From Bacillus fonticola (GTDB lineage: Bacteria > Bacillota > Bacilli > Bacillales > JC228), in the NCBI RefSeq assembly GCF_012955605.1, contig NZ_CP052135.1, forward strand, positions 734,001 to 798,000: 64,000 nucleotides of DNA, read 5' to 3'. Shown here in pieces: positions 1-9,259 of the stretch (its first letter is position 1; every line of letters begins with the position of its first letter). Made by a program: the position numbers and the translations under genes. The notes beneath the pieces are model-generated. The model ran no database searches, had not been told where the DNA came from, and worked only from the letters and a program-made list of their open reading frames with translations.

Positions 1-1
1 G

Positions 2-397
2 CTATGTCCTTTTCTTATTTGTAGAGTGCTCCGTTATTTGCACGCGAGCTTTTTGTTCATATTTTTTAAATACACCGCTATTTGTCATCTCCTTACGTTC
101 AGAGAGAAGGCGGTTCCATTGTAGTAAGCGCTTGTTAATTTCGCCTTGCAATTCTTCCTGTTTGTCAGGGTCCGTTGCCGAGCGCATAAGGTCATTCAAT
201 GATGTGAGTTCCTGTTGAAGTGCATCCTTTTCAGGGGTAAATCCACTATTTTTGAGTACACGGTACGCCATGCGAAGCTCTTCGGGAAGGTGAGCCGCTT
301 CGTCTTTCGGTAATGGTTTTCCTTGTCCAGGAAGATTATTGAAATCACCATCTTTATAAGCTTTACGAATTACATCTTCAATCCAATGTTCCGTCAC
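2..397 (-). CDS. DUF1992 (DnaJ-homologue subfamily C-like) protein
   Basis: The 131-residue protein matches the DUF1992 family, whose hallmark is seen at residues 4-40: WIEDVIRKAYKDGDFNNLPG, then GKPL and a later LPEELRMAYRVLKNSGF. The rest is helical and charged. The family is cytosolic and common in Bacillaceae, and its biochemical role is not established. The GTG start at 397 is chosen because a strong ACGGAGGTG site lies seven or so bases upstream. The TAG stop is at bases 4-2, so the gene is complete. It is transcribed away from the window and looks monocistronic. Confidence 0.8.
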   Translation of the reverse strand: MTEHWIEDVIRKAYKDGDFNNLPGQGKPLPKDEAAHLPEELRMAYRVLKNSGFTPEKDALQQELTSLNDLMRSATDPDKQEELQGEINKRLLQWNRLLSERKEMTNSGVFKKYEQKARVQITEHSTNKKRT

Positions 398-505
398 TTT
401 GACACCTCCGTTAAAAGAAGTATACGCCTCGTGTGCTCAAAAGTCCTTCCCTTTGTGAAAAAGCTATCGACATACTGACAAGAGCCGTACATGCAGATAG
501 CTATG

Positions 506-1741
506 TTAAGAATGTGACGAGATCTCTCTACTTTTACCCCGAGATGTTTGCAAATTGGGTCGCATATAGAGTAGGTAATACAACCCAGCCCCGAACAGAA
601 CCATCACAGACGTAATACCGTATAACCCTTCATAGTTAAAAAGTCCAGACACGTAGCCGAGCAAATAGGACCCAGCAGCAATACCAATATCAAACAACGT
701 AAAAAATGTCGCCGTAGCTGTCCCGCGTCGACTGTCCGGTGCTTCCGAGATCGCGATCGTTTGGAAACAAGGAACGAGCGTGCCGTAACCAAGACCGATC
801 AGTGCACCTGCGAGTAAAAAGGGCATAGTGGAAGTGGCAGTACTTAATAAAAAGGCACCTATAGAAAACAGGAACATACTTGGCAAAATCACGGCGTGTG
901 GCCCAAAGCGGTCAAACCATTTGCCTGTAAATGGACGAGCGAGCATCATGAATGCCCCATATACGGCAAAGTAGACGTTTGCTGCTTCATACAATTCTAG
1001 GCTAGACGCATACACAGAAACGAATGAAAGAATACCAGAGTACCAGAACGCTAAAAAGGCTCCGACAACGGCAATCGGTAATGTCGCGCGTTCAAATAAA
1101 GCAAAGAAACCTTTTTGCGGGATGGATGTTTGTTCTTTCGTTTGACGTTCCTTTTGCTGATCTATGATTGGGGAGGCATTGGGAACTTTTGCTATATAAC
1201 CACATATCCACGCTATTAAAGCAAACACTATAGAAAGATAAACGACGCTAGTAAATGAAAATTGCTTGAACATGGTTAAACCGACAAACGGACCGACCAC
1301 CATCGCAAAGTTCATAAACATGGCAAAATAGCCAAGTCCTTCACCACGCCGTTTGCTCGGTACTAAATCTGCTGCTATCGTTCCGGTTGCTGTTGTTGCC
1401 ATAGCAAATGAAATCCCATGGACGAACCGTAGCACAAGTAAACTCCAAAATGAAGTTGTAATTATATAAAAACAACTTGCAACGAAGAAAAATACGAGAG
1501 ACCACACGAGCATTGGTTTTCGACCCCACGTATCCATCCATCGGCCTGCAAATGGTCTAAACAGCACAGATGAAAGTAAAAAGATCGTTACGACAAGACC
1601 GATCTGTTCACTCGCAATGGATAAATCTTCGAGCGCATACAGTGGGAGAACTGTGAGCAACATGTAAAAGGTTAGAAATAAAAAGAAACTAGAAATTGAG
1701 ACTGAAAGAAAGTCACGTGTCCATATAGGTTGTGGCTTCAT
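506..1741 (-). CDS. MFS transporter (drug/metabolite exporter type)
   Basis: A 411-residue integral membrane protein with about 12 hydrophobic segments. It carries the major-facilitator loop signature between TM2 and TM3 (GRWMDTWGRKPML, residues 66-78) and a second half repeat (GKWFDRFGPHAV, near residue 272). It belongs to the proton-coupled 12-TM efflux families; the substrate cannot be read from sequence. The ATG at 1741 follows an AAGGCGGTGA site. The C-terminal third is closely similar to the MFS fragment at 45386-45805, so two members of this subfamily existed in the genome. Confidence 0.85.
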   Translation of the reverse strand: MKPQPIWTRDFLSVSISSFFLFLTFYMLLTVLPLYALEDLSIASEQIGLVVTIFLLSSVLFRPFAGRWMDTWGRKPMLVWSLVFFFVASCFYIITTSFWSLLVLRFVHGISFAMATTATGTIAADLVPSKRRGEGLGYFAMFMNFAMVVGPFVGLTMFKQFSFTSVVYLSIVFALIAWICGYIAKVPNASPIIDQQKERQTKEQTSIPQKGFFALFERATLPIAVVGAFLAFWYSGILSFVSVYASSLELYEAANVYFAVYGAFMMLARPFTGKWFDRFGPHAVILPSMFLFSIGAFLLSTATSTMPFLLAGALIGLGYGTLVPCFQTIAISEAPDSRRGTATATFFTLFDIGIAAGSYLLGYVSGLFNYEGLYGITSVMVLFGAGLYYLLYMRPNLQTSRGKSREISSHS

Positions 1742-1844
1742 GACGTCACCGCCTTACGTATCGTTCGTTCGAATTTTTTTCACCAATATAGAATAACGAA
1801 CGGAGTGGTAACTGTCTACCAACTCGGACTAAAGCGTTGGCGTG

Positions 1845-1948
1845 TGTGAGACCCCGTAAGAGCGCAGCGATGAGGAGGCTCACCGCCCGCCCCGCGGAAA
1901 GCGTCCGCCTGGAGCGGAAATCAACATAGCATTACGTCGCATCATGAG
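1845..1948 (-). repeat. GC-rich dispersed repeat, copy 1 (half-length)
   Basis: This copy shares the blocks TGAGCCTCCTCATCGCTGCG, GTCTCAC and GGCGGACGCTTTCCGCGGG (read on the minus strand) with the copies at 14484, 22272 and 22540. It lacks the distal GCAGGAGTCGCCGCCTTCCG arm. It shares an extra flank, GATGCGACRTAMTGCTATG, with copy 3, so the unit extends beyond the GC-rich core. The interval 1742-2054 holds this repeat and the terminator at 2006 but no gene. Confidence 0.75.
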
Positions 1949-1991
1949 ATTACTGTATAGTAAAAACAACAAAGGATACGAAAAAGAGCCT

Positions 1992-2029
1992 TAATAAAAA
2001 AGAAAAGACTGCCGGGGTGTTGGCAGTCT
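1992..2029 (-). terminator. Intrinsic terminator of the coat protein gene
   Basis: Perfect 8-bp stem AGACTGCC/GGCAGTCT (2006-2013 and 2022-2029) with an 8-base loop. On the minus strand it is followed by a T-rich tract (TTTTCTTTTTTATT). It lies just after the stop of the gene at 2055. Confidence 0.85.
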
Positions 2030-2054
2030 GGAAACAAACTGTAGCAGGTGTAAA

Positions 2055-2543
2055 CTACACATTATCTGGCTGTAAGCATGTAACTCCACAGAAGCAACTC
2101 AAGTCAACCGTGATGCAAAGACCACTTGAAACAAGGTTTCCTTCTTGCTCAGCGCTGGCGAGAACTAATGCAGGGTTATCGAATTGATTTTGAGCTGGAT
2201 CCAAATCAATTGGGCTAAGCAATTCAAGTGTCGCACAACATGTTTCAACATCCACTTCATTCACACGGAAAACACCAGATACAACAAAGTTTCTAGTTCC
2301 GTTTAGTGGTTGTGCAGCGAGACCGATAAAAGGAGCACAAGTGCTTTTGCAAGTGAGTGTCACAGGAATTGTGTTATTCCCAGTTGAGAATGGACTTACC
2401 TCACCTAGCAATTCCTGGATGGATCGATTACAGCTTGTTGTACAATTCCCATTATTATTGTCGACTGAGTCTTGTGCGTCCGCAATGGCTGCTAGTGTAT
2501 CGCACACACAGCTACTTGTGTAATAATCTTTACCACAACTCAT
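2055..2543 (-). CDS. CotY/CotZ (ExsY)-family spore coat protein
   Basis: A 162-residue Cys-rich protein (about 14 Cys, many in CxC or CC settings) starting MSCGKDYYTSSCVCDTL. It has a central TCKSTCAPFIGLAAQPLNG block and a C-terminal CFCGVTCLQ, the pattern of CotY/CotZ/ExsY proteins. These self-assemble into the spore crust or exosporium basal layer through disulphides. RBS AAGGAGGAAAA precedes the ATG at 2543. It stands next to glycosyltransferase genes that read both ways, which fits a crust protein next to the enzymes that glycosylate the spore surface. I cannot tell CotY from CotZ. Confidence 0.85.
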   Translation of the reverse strand: MSCGKDYYTSSCVCDTLAAIADAQDSVDNNNGNCTTSCNRSIQELLGEVSPFSTGNNTIPVTLTCKSTCAPFIGLAAQPLNGTRNFVVSGVFRVNEVDVETCCATLELLSPIDLDPAQNQFDNPALVLASAEQEGNLVSSGLCITVDLSCFCGVTCLQPDNV

Positions 2544-2682
2544 TGATTTTCCTCCTTAACAAAAAAATCTGTTATCAGTTACAGACTATGTGAGGACGAT
2601 GCTACTGGAATCAGTAAAACGCCCAATTTTGGTTATTTTCCTCAATTATACGAGCCTATTTCAGGACAACTTTTCTTCCACT

Positions 2683-3750
2683 CTACAGCAGGTCGTGAAC
2701 CATGTTTTGAAAATGTTGAGCATATTTTTCTGGAGAGAAGACATTTCGTATGAACTGCTCTCCAGTTTTTCGTATGCGTTCACGGAAAAGAGTATCGTCG
2801 AGTATATGTGTAGCTTCTTCAACTGCTTTTCTAACATCTCCGAGCGGATACATTTTTCCCGTTCGATTATGAGTGACAAATGCTTGCACCCCATCCGAAT
2901 TAGTGACAAGGACAGGACAACTGCAGCTCATCGCCTCTAAAACTGCATAGCCAAATCCCTCAACTTTTGATGTAGAGCAAAGAAAGCCTCCAGAGTCAGC
3001 AATTTGAGAATAATAGCGCGGCATTTCGTGGTGAGAGACGTTTGAGAAGAACGTACATGAGTCGCGGAGGCGATATATATCAAGTAATGCTTCAAATTGC
3101 CTTCTTTCTGCCTCCTGACTAAGTGAAGGGTCCTCAAACATCCATATTCGAATGTTTTGTTTACTGCGCTTTAGTAACCTTACGATCGCTAAAAACTCTG
3201 TCCAATTTTTATTTCCTTCGATTCGCCCTACCCATCCAATTATCGGTGTCTTGTGGAACATACGTGTATCTTTATAGGAAAATGTGGTCGTGTCGAGACA
3301 GTTATGAAAGGCAAAAATCGGTGTGTGTTCATATAACTCCGTAACAATTCTTTCAAGATGAGGCGTTTTCGGAATGAGAATGCCACTCGCGTGTTTTTCC
3401 AATATGGGTTTAGCAACTGTAAGCCAGTGCTTTGCTGTCTCGAAATTCCCAAGCCCTTGACACTCGTAAAGAAGTGGACCTGTGTACCCCAACTCACGAA
3501 TAGTGCGTGTCCATAAAAAGTCCGAGCAAACGATAACGAGATCATAACGACCTTCTTCTAAAATGTGGCTTACTTGCTCACGATCCTTTGTTATAAATAC
3601 CTTTTCATTTTGCAGGTTTTGACGCCCATTACCATCTTGAAAGTATAAATAATGAAATGTTATTCCGTGTGGCTTCAATGCTAGTGCCCGCTGCCGAGCC
3701 AACGTTTCTACTCCCCCGCTAGGCACGTAATAGACAAACAATATGTTCAA
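2683..3750 (-). CDS. GT4-type glycosyltransferase
   Basis: The protein opens NILFVYYVPSGGVETLARQR, the N-terminal nucleotide-binding Rossmann start of GT-B family 4 enzymes (GGVE loop). Its C-terminal domain has GWVGRIEGNKNW and the E-x7-E type motif region SKVEGFGYAVLEAMSCSCPV, which contact the nucleotide sugar. A longer reading frame continues to 3831, but the TTG at 3750 has AGGGAGAGGGAG six bases upstream and starts exactly at the Rossmann strand, giving 355 residues. It is divergent from the fused glycosyltransferase at 3903 and probably modifies spore-surface polysaccharide. The sugar specificity is unknown. Confidence 0.85.
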   Translation of the reverse strand: MNILFVYYVPSGGVETLARQRALALKPHGITFHYLYFQDGNGRQNLQNEKVFITKDREQVSHILEEGRYDLVIVCSDFLWTRTIRELGYTGPLLYECQGLGNFETAKHWLTVAKPILEKHASGILIPKTPHLERIVTELYEHTPIFAFHNCLDTTTFSYKDTRMFHKTPIIGWVGRIEGNKNWTEFLAIVRLLKRSKQNIRIWMFEDPSLSQEAERRQFEALLDIYRLRDSCTFFSNVSHHEMPRYYSQIADSGGFLCSTSKVEGFGYAVLEAMSCSCPVLVTNSDGVQAFVTHNRTGKMYPLGDVRKAVEEATHILDDTLFRERIRKTGEQFIRNVFSPEKYAQHFQNMVHDLL

Positions 3751-3902
3751 TGCAATCTCCCTCTCCCTTTGAAACACTCTCTTGAAAATTATATGCACAT
3801 GTCCTTGAATGTGATTGTATCGTCTCAACATTTCCTTGTGATTTACATATGGTGGGAGAGGACGAGTTTTATTAAAGGAATGTGAAGAGAAGGAGAGTAA
3901 CG

Positions 3903-5651
3903 ATGAAAAATCCTAAAGTTTCAATTATCATCCCTTTCTATAATTGTGACTATATAGATCAAGCGATTCACAGTGCGCTTGAGCAAACGTATCCGACGAC
4001 GGAAGTCATTGTAGTCGATGACGGTTCAACAAAGAACGTAGAAAAACTGCAAAGCTTTCGTGGGCAAATACGTATTCTCCAGAAAGCAAACGGGGGAACG
4101 GGGTCGGCTTTGAATGAAGGATTTCGCAACGCTACAGGCGAGTATATCGCTTGGGTGAGTTCAGATGATATTCTTGCCCCTACGAAGGTAGCGAGACAAG
4201 TGCAATGGATGAAAGAACAACGTGCGGATATATCGTATACGAACTACACGCTTATGAACTCTGTAGGAAACGTAACGCATGCTGAAGCAGGCATCGGCTA
4301 CGACACCATGGCAGGTTTACTACAACACTTTCAAGTAGGTTGCCCGATTAACGGAAGTACAGTGATGATGCGACGAGAAGTATACGAAACCATCGGGGAG
4401 TTTCGAGAGGATCATTTGTACACGCAAGACTTTGACTATTGGTTACGAGTAGTCCAACGCTATCATTTCGCTTACCTTCCAGAGGTGCTCACCTATTATC
4501 GTGTACATGAGCAAATGGGTTCACAGCAAAAGAAGGCGGAACAAGAGGGGGAAATACAGACGCTATTACAGGTATACGCGGACCCTTTACTGCAGCTCAT
4601 CGAACGGGTTACGAGAAGACGTTCCTTCACGTTTCCGGTATTGACCCTTTGTCAAGGAGGGGCGCAGCGCATGCTCGTAGAAATTACGAACGGACTCGTA
4701 GAAAAAGGGCATCAAGTGTATTTGCTCATGCCATCAGGGGGTGTAGTAGAATTTGATGACGTAAAAGGGACTATATTGCGAACTTCTAAAACAGTGTTAA
4801 GGGCAGAGGATTTTCCGACTACCGATATCATTGTGTCAAATTTTTATTTAACTGTACCTGTAGCAACAGAAGCGAGTCGTGCTGGAAAGGGTAAGCATAT
4901 CCGATTCAGTTTGTGCTATGAACCGATGTTTTTGCAAGGCCAGCACCAAAGTTTTCCAACGTATCACGCAACGCCATATGTCATCGTTCTATCAAAGTTC
5001 CAGCAGCAACTTGTGAGTATAAACCATGGAATTCATTCGCATATTGTACCAGTTGGCGTCAGTGATCGTTTTTTTGATCAAGGGGTTCGCTTTCATACGG
5101 GGGATAAACTCCACGTATCTACTATTTTACGATACCAACAGGACCAGTATGCTTGGCATAGGGAGCAAGAATATGTGCTAGAAACGTTTGATCACTTATC
5201 AAAAACGCATCCAAACGTCCAATTTTCGATTATTTGTCCCCCTCAAGAACTCGCAAATTCTAGAGAACTACAAGCGATTCGTCAACAGTACCATTTTACG
5301 TTCTATACACCAGTAGACGACAAGGAACTAGCGTATTATTACAGCCAATCAGACATCTTTGTCGCTACAAGCATTCATGAGTCAGCAGCATTGCCTGGAC
5401 TAGAAGCGATGAAATGCGGAGCGACCCTAGTCGCATTGCACTCAGGAGGGAATTTAGAATATTGTCGAGATGAAGAAAATTGTTTGCTATCGTACCGATA
5501 TGAGAATCGTCTATACACGGATATTGAAAGGTTGCTCCAAAACGCTGAACTTCGCAATAAGTTAGCACATCAAGGGAAAGAGGAAGCAACACAGTGGACT
5601 TGGAAGCGAAGTATAGACAAATTTGAAGAGGCTATTTGGCGCATGATCTAG
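3903..5651 (+). CDS. Two-domain glycosyltransferase (GT2 fused to GT4-like)
   Basis: 582 residues. Residues 5-225 are a GT2 domain (VSIIIPFYNCDYIDQAIHSA, DDGS, SSDD as the metal-binding DxD equivalent, and TQDFDYWLR). Residues about 240-582 form a GT4-like GT-B domain without an obvious separate start (LCQGGAQRML, VPVGVS, ATSIHESAALPGLEAMKCGA). The ATG at 3903 is preferred over 3882 because AAGGAGAG lies nine bases before it. The GT2 half is closely similar to the GT2 protein at 10989 (IIPFYNCSYVHQAIESALAQ, GCPING), so the two probably derive from one another. Likely it builds two successive linkages of a spore glycan. Confidence 0.85.
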   Translation: MKNPKVSIIIPFYNCDYIDQAIHSALEQTYPTTEVIVVDDGSTKNVEKLQSFRGQIRILQKANGGTGSALNEGFRNATGEYIAWVSSDDILAPTKVARQVQWMKEQRADISYTNYTLMNSVGNVTHAEAGIGYDTMAGLLQHFQVGCPINGSTVMMRREVYETIGEFREDHLYTQDFDYWLRVVQRYHFAYLPEVLTYYRVHEQMGSQQKKAEQEGEIQTLLQVYADPLLQLIERVTRRRSFTFPVLTLCQGGAQRMLVEITNGLVEKGHQVYLLMPSGGVVEFDDVKGTILRTSKTVLRAEDFPTTDIIVSNFYLTVPVATEASRAGKGKHIRFSLCYEPMFLQGQHQSFPTYHATPYVIVLSKFQQQLVSINHGIHSHIVPVGVSDRFFDQGVRFHTGDKLHVSTILRYQQDQYAWHREQEYVLETFDHLSKTHPNVQFSIICPPQELANSRELQAIRQQYHFTFYTPVDDKELAYYYSQSDIFVATSIHESAALPGLEAMKCGATLVALHSGGNLEYCRDEENCLLSYRYENRLYTDIERLLQNAELRNKLAHQGKEEATQWTWKRSIDKFEEAIWRMI

Positions 5652-5659
5652 TAGTAACG

Positions 5660-5691
5660 GGTGGTTTCCATAGGATGGAGGTCACCCTTAT
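5660..5691 (+). terminator. Probable terminator after the GT2-GT4 gene
   Basis: Imperfect stem GGGTGGTTTCC/GGAGGTCACCC, followed by TTATTT, directly after the stop at 5651. The T-tract is weak. Confidence 0.5.
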
Positions 5692-5845
5692 TTACTAGTA
5701 GGTAGGGAATTATGGGAGTGAGTAGTTATTTATGACTAATATTTACACGAATGAGACACTTGTCCAAACATAGGGAGCGGGATAAGCATATGAAAGTAGA
5801 GAACTGCACCAACTGGTGAATTAAACAAAAAGAGGAGTGGAAAAA

Positions 5846-6073
5846 TTGATCAACACAAATTCGTTGCGCGACCAATTCATCGAGTTTTTAGAAACGGGAG
5901 CCGTCATCACCGAACTTTACGTCTTGGACACTCAAGTTACTGGAGAACCGGACTTAACAGGATTAACGGTTGTGGAAGTACAAGCAAACTTTGTTGTGTT
6001 CCAACAAGTTGCTTCCCCTGGAGTTGGTCTTATCTATGTAGTGCTAGATAAGATTGTCGCTTTCGCAGTATAA
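5846..6073 (+). CDS. Small orphan protein of the spore-glycan locus
   Basis: A 75-residue protein I do not recognise. The TTG at 5846 is chosen because GAGGAG (5832-5837) sits eight bases before it; the GTG at 5837 overlaps that site. The sequence is rich in short hydrophobic beta strands (AVITELYVLDTQV, LTVVEVQANFVVFQQVA, VGLIYVVLDKIVAFAV) with no Cys, signal peptide or membrane helix. It resembles a compact small-barrel or self-assembling coat protein. A strong hairpin follows. Its position alone between glycosyltransferases suggests a structural or acceptor protein of the spore surface, by inference only. Confidence 0.7.
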   Translation: MINTNSLRDQFIEFLETGAVITELYVLDTQVTGEPDLTGLTVVEVQANFVVFQQVASPGVGLIYVVLDKIVAFAV

Positions 6074-6089
6074 CAAGATCCACACGTTT

Positions 6090-6126
6090 AACGGACCTCC
6101 TTACTTTTTAAGTAGGGAGGTCCGTT
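6090..6126 (+). terminator. Strong hairpin after the 75-residue gene
   Basis: 15-bp stem AACGGACCTCCTTAC/GTAGGGAGGTCCGTT with one G-T wobble. There is no real T-tract, so it may act as an attenuator or 3' stabiliser before the next gene. Confidence 0.6.
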
Positions 6127-6150
6127 CTGACTATAAAGGAGGAGTGTGCA

Positions 6151-7074
6151 GTGAAGGATTTACACCTTCTGTTCTTCACAAAGGACTTTCAACACAGAAT
6201 GGAAAAAAGCAGCGAATATTTACGTGAAGAGTTATCGAAACGAGTGCATTTAACAACATGGCAAGAAGACGGGCAGATAGAGGAGATTTTATCAACATTA
6301 CAACGTCCTCCTGATGCCATTTTGCTCAATGACTTTAAACCAGATTATTCGCCACGTATCTATGGTCTGGAAAGTATCCATGTACCTAAGGCAGCGATCG
6401 TTCATGACCTCGACTATCGGGTGAGAGCGAGAACAAAATTTTATAAAGAAGCGAATATTGACGGGTTGTTTGCTCACTATGAGATGGCTTTTCGCCAATC
6501 ATTTCCGACCTTGATCTCTAAATTTCAATCATTCCCCCACCACGTACCCATCGAACGTTTCTGTGATTGGAAACTCCCGCGGGCAACCCATTGGTTACTA
6601 TCAGGAGCCAATTTCCCACATCTCTACCCAGACCGTTATGCGTTCTCACAAAAGCTACAGGGGAAGCCCGGGTTTGTACAATTGCCTCATCCTGGATACG
6701 GACACATCCAGCACCCCCGTGAAAGTATGCGAATTGGTGAGGAGTACATCCGGGCTTTAAATGAGACGAAAATGCATGTGACGTGCGACTCTAAAAAGCA
6801 TTACCCGTTATTGAAGTATTTTGAGACGCTTGCGTGCAATACACTATTACTCGCTACACCATCCGATGAACTGACTTCGTTAGGGTTTATGGATGGCGAA
6901 ACATTTGTGGCTGTCGATCAGGATAACGTCGTCACAAAGTGTGAGGAGTATTTATTAAATGAAGAAAACCGTCTACAGATCGCCCAAAGAGGATACGAGT
7001 ATGTTCGCGAGTATCATTCCACTTCCAGGCGCGTGACGCAACTTATGGAGTGGTTTCTCTCTCAACTAAACTAG
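6151..7074 (+). CDS. CgeB-like glycosyltransferase
   Basis: 307 residues with the pattern of the CgeB/YkvP spore-maturation glycosyltransferases: an N-terminal HLLFFTKDFQHRMEKSSEYL, a central HDLDYR, and a C-terminal half with KMHVTCDSKKHYPLLKYFETLACNT-type residues and a final glycosyltransferase helix. CgeB decorates the outermost spore layer in B. subtilis. The GTG start at 6151 is set by AAAGGAGGAG just upstream. It is downstream of the 75-residue protein and upstream of the nucleotide-sugar operon. The sugar donor is unknown. Confidence 0.75.
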   Translation: MKDLHLLFFTKDFQHRMEKSSEYLREELSKRVHLTTWQEDGQIEEILSTLQRPPDAILLNDFKPDYSPRIYGLESIHVPKAAIVHDLDYRVRARTKFYKEANIDGLFAHYEMAFRQSFPTLISKFQSFPHHVPIERFCDWKLPRATHWLLSGANFPHLYPDRYAFSQKLQGKPGFVQLPHPGYGHIQHPRESMRIGEEYIRALNETKMHVTCDSKKHYPLLKYFETLACNTLLLATPSDELTSLGFMDGETFVAVDQDNVVTKCEEYLLNEENRLQIAQRGYEYVREYHSTSRRVTQLMEWFLSQLN

Positions 7075-7185
7075 CACAAAAGAACGACTTCCTGCAGATG
7101 CATAGTTTTTAGGCAAAGGCACGTGTCAAAAAAGGCTTGGCCACATAGAGTATAGGGGTAAGTGGAAAAAATGGGAGGTAATTAC

Positions 7186-8280
7186 ATGAAGGTCATGACC
7201 ATTTTAGGGACAAGACCTGAGATGATTCGGCTCAGTCTGATTATCCAGAAGCTTGATCAATTCGCATCAAAGCACATTCTCGTGCATACAGGACAAAATC
7301 ATACAGCTAGTTTAACAGATATTTTCTTTGAGCAACTCGGCATTCGAAAGCCTGACGTGCACTTACAATTGCCACACCACAGTATTGGGGCGCAGCTTGG
7401 CACGATGTTTGCACAACTGGAAGCCGTACTTCAAAAAGAGCGCCCCGATCGAGTGCTCGTGTTAGGAGATACGAATAGTGCACTTAGCACCATTCTAGTG
7501 GAACGATTAGGCGTGCCTGTCTATCACATGGAGGCGGGAAATCGGTGCTATGACTTACGCGTTCCCGAAGAAAAGAATCGCAAAATAATTGACGTCGTGT
7601 CTACGTGGAATTTGCCGTATACGAAAAAGAGTCGAGAAAACCTGTTAGCAGAAGGCTTTCCGAAACGAAGAATTTTTCTCTGTGGCAACCCTATTTATGA
7701 GGTACTACACCATCACGAGAAATCGATTGATAAGAGCGACGTGCTGACGAGGCTCAATTTGAGCAGACAAGCGTATTTTGTCGCTACTTTGCATCGTGCT
7801 GAGAATGTAGACGATCAAAAGAGACTCCGAAGCATACTAGAGGGCTTTAAACAGCTTGGGAAAAAGTATGGCATGCCTGTCATATGTAGTTTGCATCCGA
7901 GAACGAGATCAAAATTGCAAGGCGATGAATGGAACGACGCGTGGAGTTCCCACATTCAATTTCATGAGCCGTTCGGGTTGTTTGACTTTGTTCACCTGCA
8001 AAAGCATGCCTTCTGTGTACTGACAGATAGCGGAACGGTACAGGAGGAAAGCTGCTTATTTCGAGTTCCAGCCGTTACGGTACGAGAGTCGTCGGAACGC
8101 CCGGAAACGGTGGAATGCGGGAGTAACGTCGTGTGTGGTACGGAGACGGACGCTATTGTTCAAGCAGTTCAAGTGATGGTGCAGCAACCAAGAACTTGGA
8201 CGATCCCTGAAGGCTATGAAGATCCGCACGTATCGGATAAGGTCGTAAAATTTATTTTAGGAGGTAAGGAACGTGTTTGA
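7186..8280 (+). CDS. UDP-N-acetylglucosamine 2-epimerase (non-hydrolysing), WecB/CapG/WbvD type
   Basis: 364 residues with the family hallmarks: MTILGTRPEMIRLSLIIQKL at the N-terminus, THTGQNH-like VHTGQNHTASL, VLGDTNS, MEAGNR, ATLHRAENVD and LTDSGTVQEESCLF. It inverts C2 of a UDP-HexNAc. ATG 7186 follows GGGAGGTAATTAC and begins on the first beta strand; an upstream in-frame start at 7162 has no site. It overlaps the next gene by eight bases, so it is translationally coupled to the dehydratase. With the next two genes it matches the three steps from UDP-GlcNAc to UDP-L-QuiNAc or UDP-L-FucNAc. Confidence 0.88.
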   Translation: MKVMTILGTRPEMIRLSLIIQKLDQFASKHILVHTGQNHTASLTDIFFEQLGIRKPDVHLQLPHHSIGAQLGTMFAQLEAVLQKERPDRVLVLGDTNSALSTILVERLGVPVYHMEAGNRCYDLRVPEEKNRKIIDVVSTWNLPYTKKSRENLLAEGFPKRRIFLCGNPIYEVLHHHEKSIDKSDVLTRLNLSRQAYFVATLHRAENVDDQKRLRSILEGFKQLGKKYGMPVICSLHPRTRSKLQGDEWNDAWSSHIQFHEPFGLFDFVHLQKHAFCVLTDSGTVQEESCLFRVPAVTVRESSERPETVECGSNVVCGTETDAIVQAVQVMVQQPRTWTIPEGYEDPHVSDKVVKFILGGKERV

Positions 8281-9259
8281 TAACCAGACCATTTTAATTA
8301 CAGGGGCGACGGGGTCTTGGGGACATGAGCTTGTGAAACAGTTATTAGAGAAGAATCCAAAAGAGGTGCGAATTTTTTCGAGGAATGAGTCGAGCCAAGT
8401 GGACATGCAGCGTCAATTTTTTCATCCGAAGCTTCGGTTCATTATTGGTGATATAAAAGATAAGGATAGTTTATACCAGGCGACGGAACTGGTAGATTAC
8501 GTATTTCATCTTGCTGCATTAAAGCATGTCCCTGTTTGTGAAGATAACCCGATGGAAGCCTTGAAAACAAACGTTTTGGGAACACAAAATGTTGTCGAGG
8601 CAGCGATTGCCCATTCAGTGAAAAAGGTTGTCTATATTTCAACAGACAAGGCAGCGAATCCGTCGAACTTTTACGGGTTAACAAAAGCGATGGGTGAGCG
8701 CCTCATTCAGCATGCCAATACGCTTCCGACGAAGACACGATTTGTCTGTGTACGTGGTGGAAATGTATTGGGTACTAACGGCAGTGTCATTCACGTGTTT
8801 AAACACCAGATGCAGACGAAAGGTGAAATTGGCATTACTCACAAGGACATGACCCGTTTCTTTTTGACATTGGAAGATGCGATCAAACTATTGTTTAAGG
8901 CGACTTATGAAAGCTACGGTGGAGAGACATTTGTGATGAAAATGCCGACGTGTCGCATTTTAGATTTAGCTTATGTGCTCATGGATGATGTTGGTTTACA
9001 AGATGTGAAGATTCGCGAGTTAGGGATTCGTCCGGGAGAAAAAATGCACGAATTATTATTTTCAGAGTATGAAAGTCAAAACACCGTTAGCTATGATGAA
9101 AACTATTACGTGATCTTGCCCTATATTGACATTCCGGGGCTTCGTGACGCTTATAAAGAATACAAGCCTGTGCAACTGAAAAACTATATTTCTAGTGAGG
9201 GGCTGATGACAAAAGAAGAACTTAGCGAGCTTCTCAAAAAAGGAGGATTCCTCTCATGA
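8273..9259 (+). CDS. UDP-GlcNAc 4,6-dehydratase/5-epimerase (CapE/WbvB/FlaA1-like)
   Basis: 328 residues of the extended SDR fold. TGATGSWGHELVKQL is the NAD(P)-binding loop. STDKAANPSNFYGLTK is the inverting-dehydratase active site, with Thr/Asp/Lys plus Tyr and Lys in YGLTK. GGNVLGTNGSVI and RPGEKMHELL follow, diagnostic of the short soluble CapE/FlaA1 class. It takes UDP-GlcNAc to a UDP-4-keto-6-deoxy sugar in the cytosol. GTG start at 8273 with GGAGGTAAGG upstream. It overlaps both neighbours (8 and 4 bases), so this is one tight operon. Confidence 0.85.
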   Translation: MFDNQTILITGATGSWGHELVKQLLEKNPKEVRIFSRNESSQVDMQRQFFHPKLRFIIGDIKDKDSLYQATELVDYVFHLAALKHVPVCEDNPMEALKTNVLGTQNVVEAAIAHSVKKVVYISTDKAANPSNFYGLTKAMGERLIQHANTLPTKTRFVCVRGGNVLGTNGSVIHVFKHQMQTKGEIGITHKDMTRFFLTLEDAIKLLFKATYESYGGETFVMKMPTCRILDLAYVLMDDVGLQDVKIRELGIRPGEKMHELLFSEYESQNTVSYDENYYVILPYIDIPGLRDAYKEYKPVQLKNYISSEGLMTKEELSELLKKGGFLS

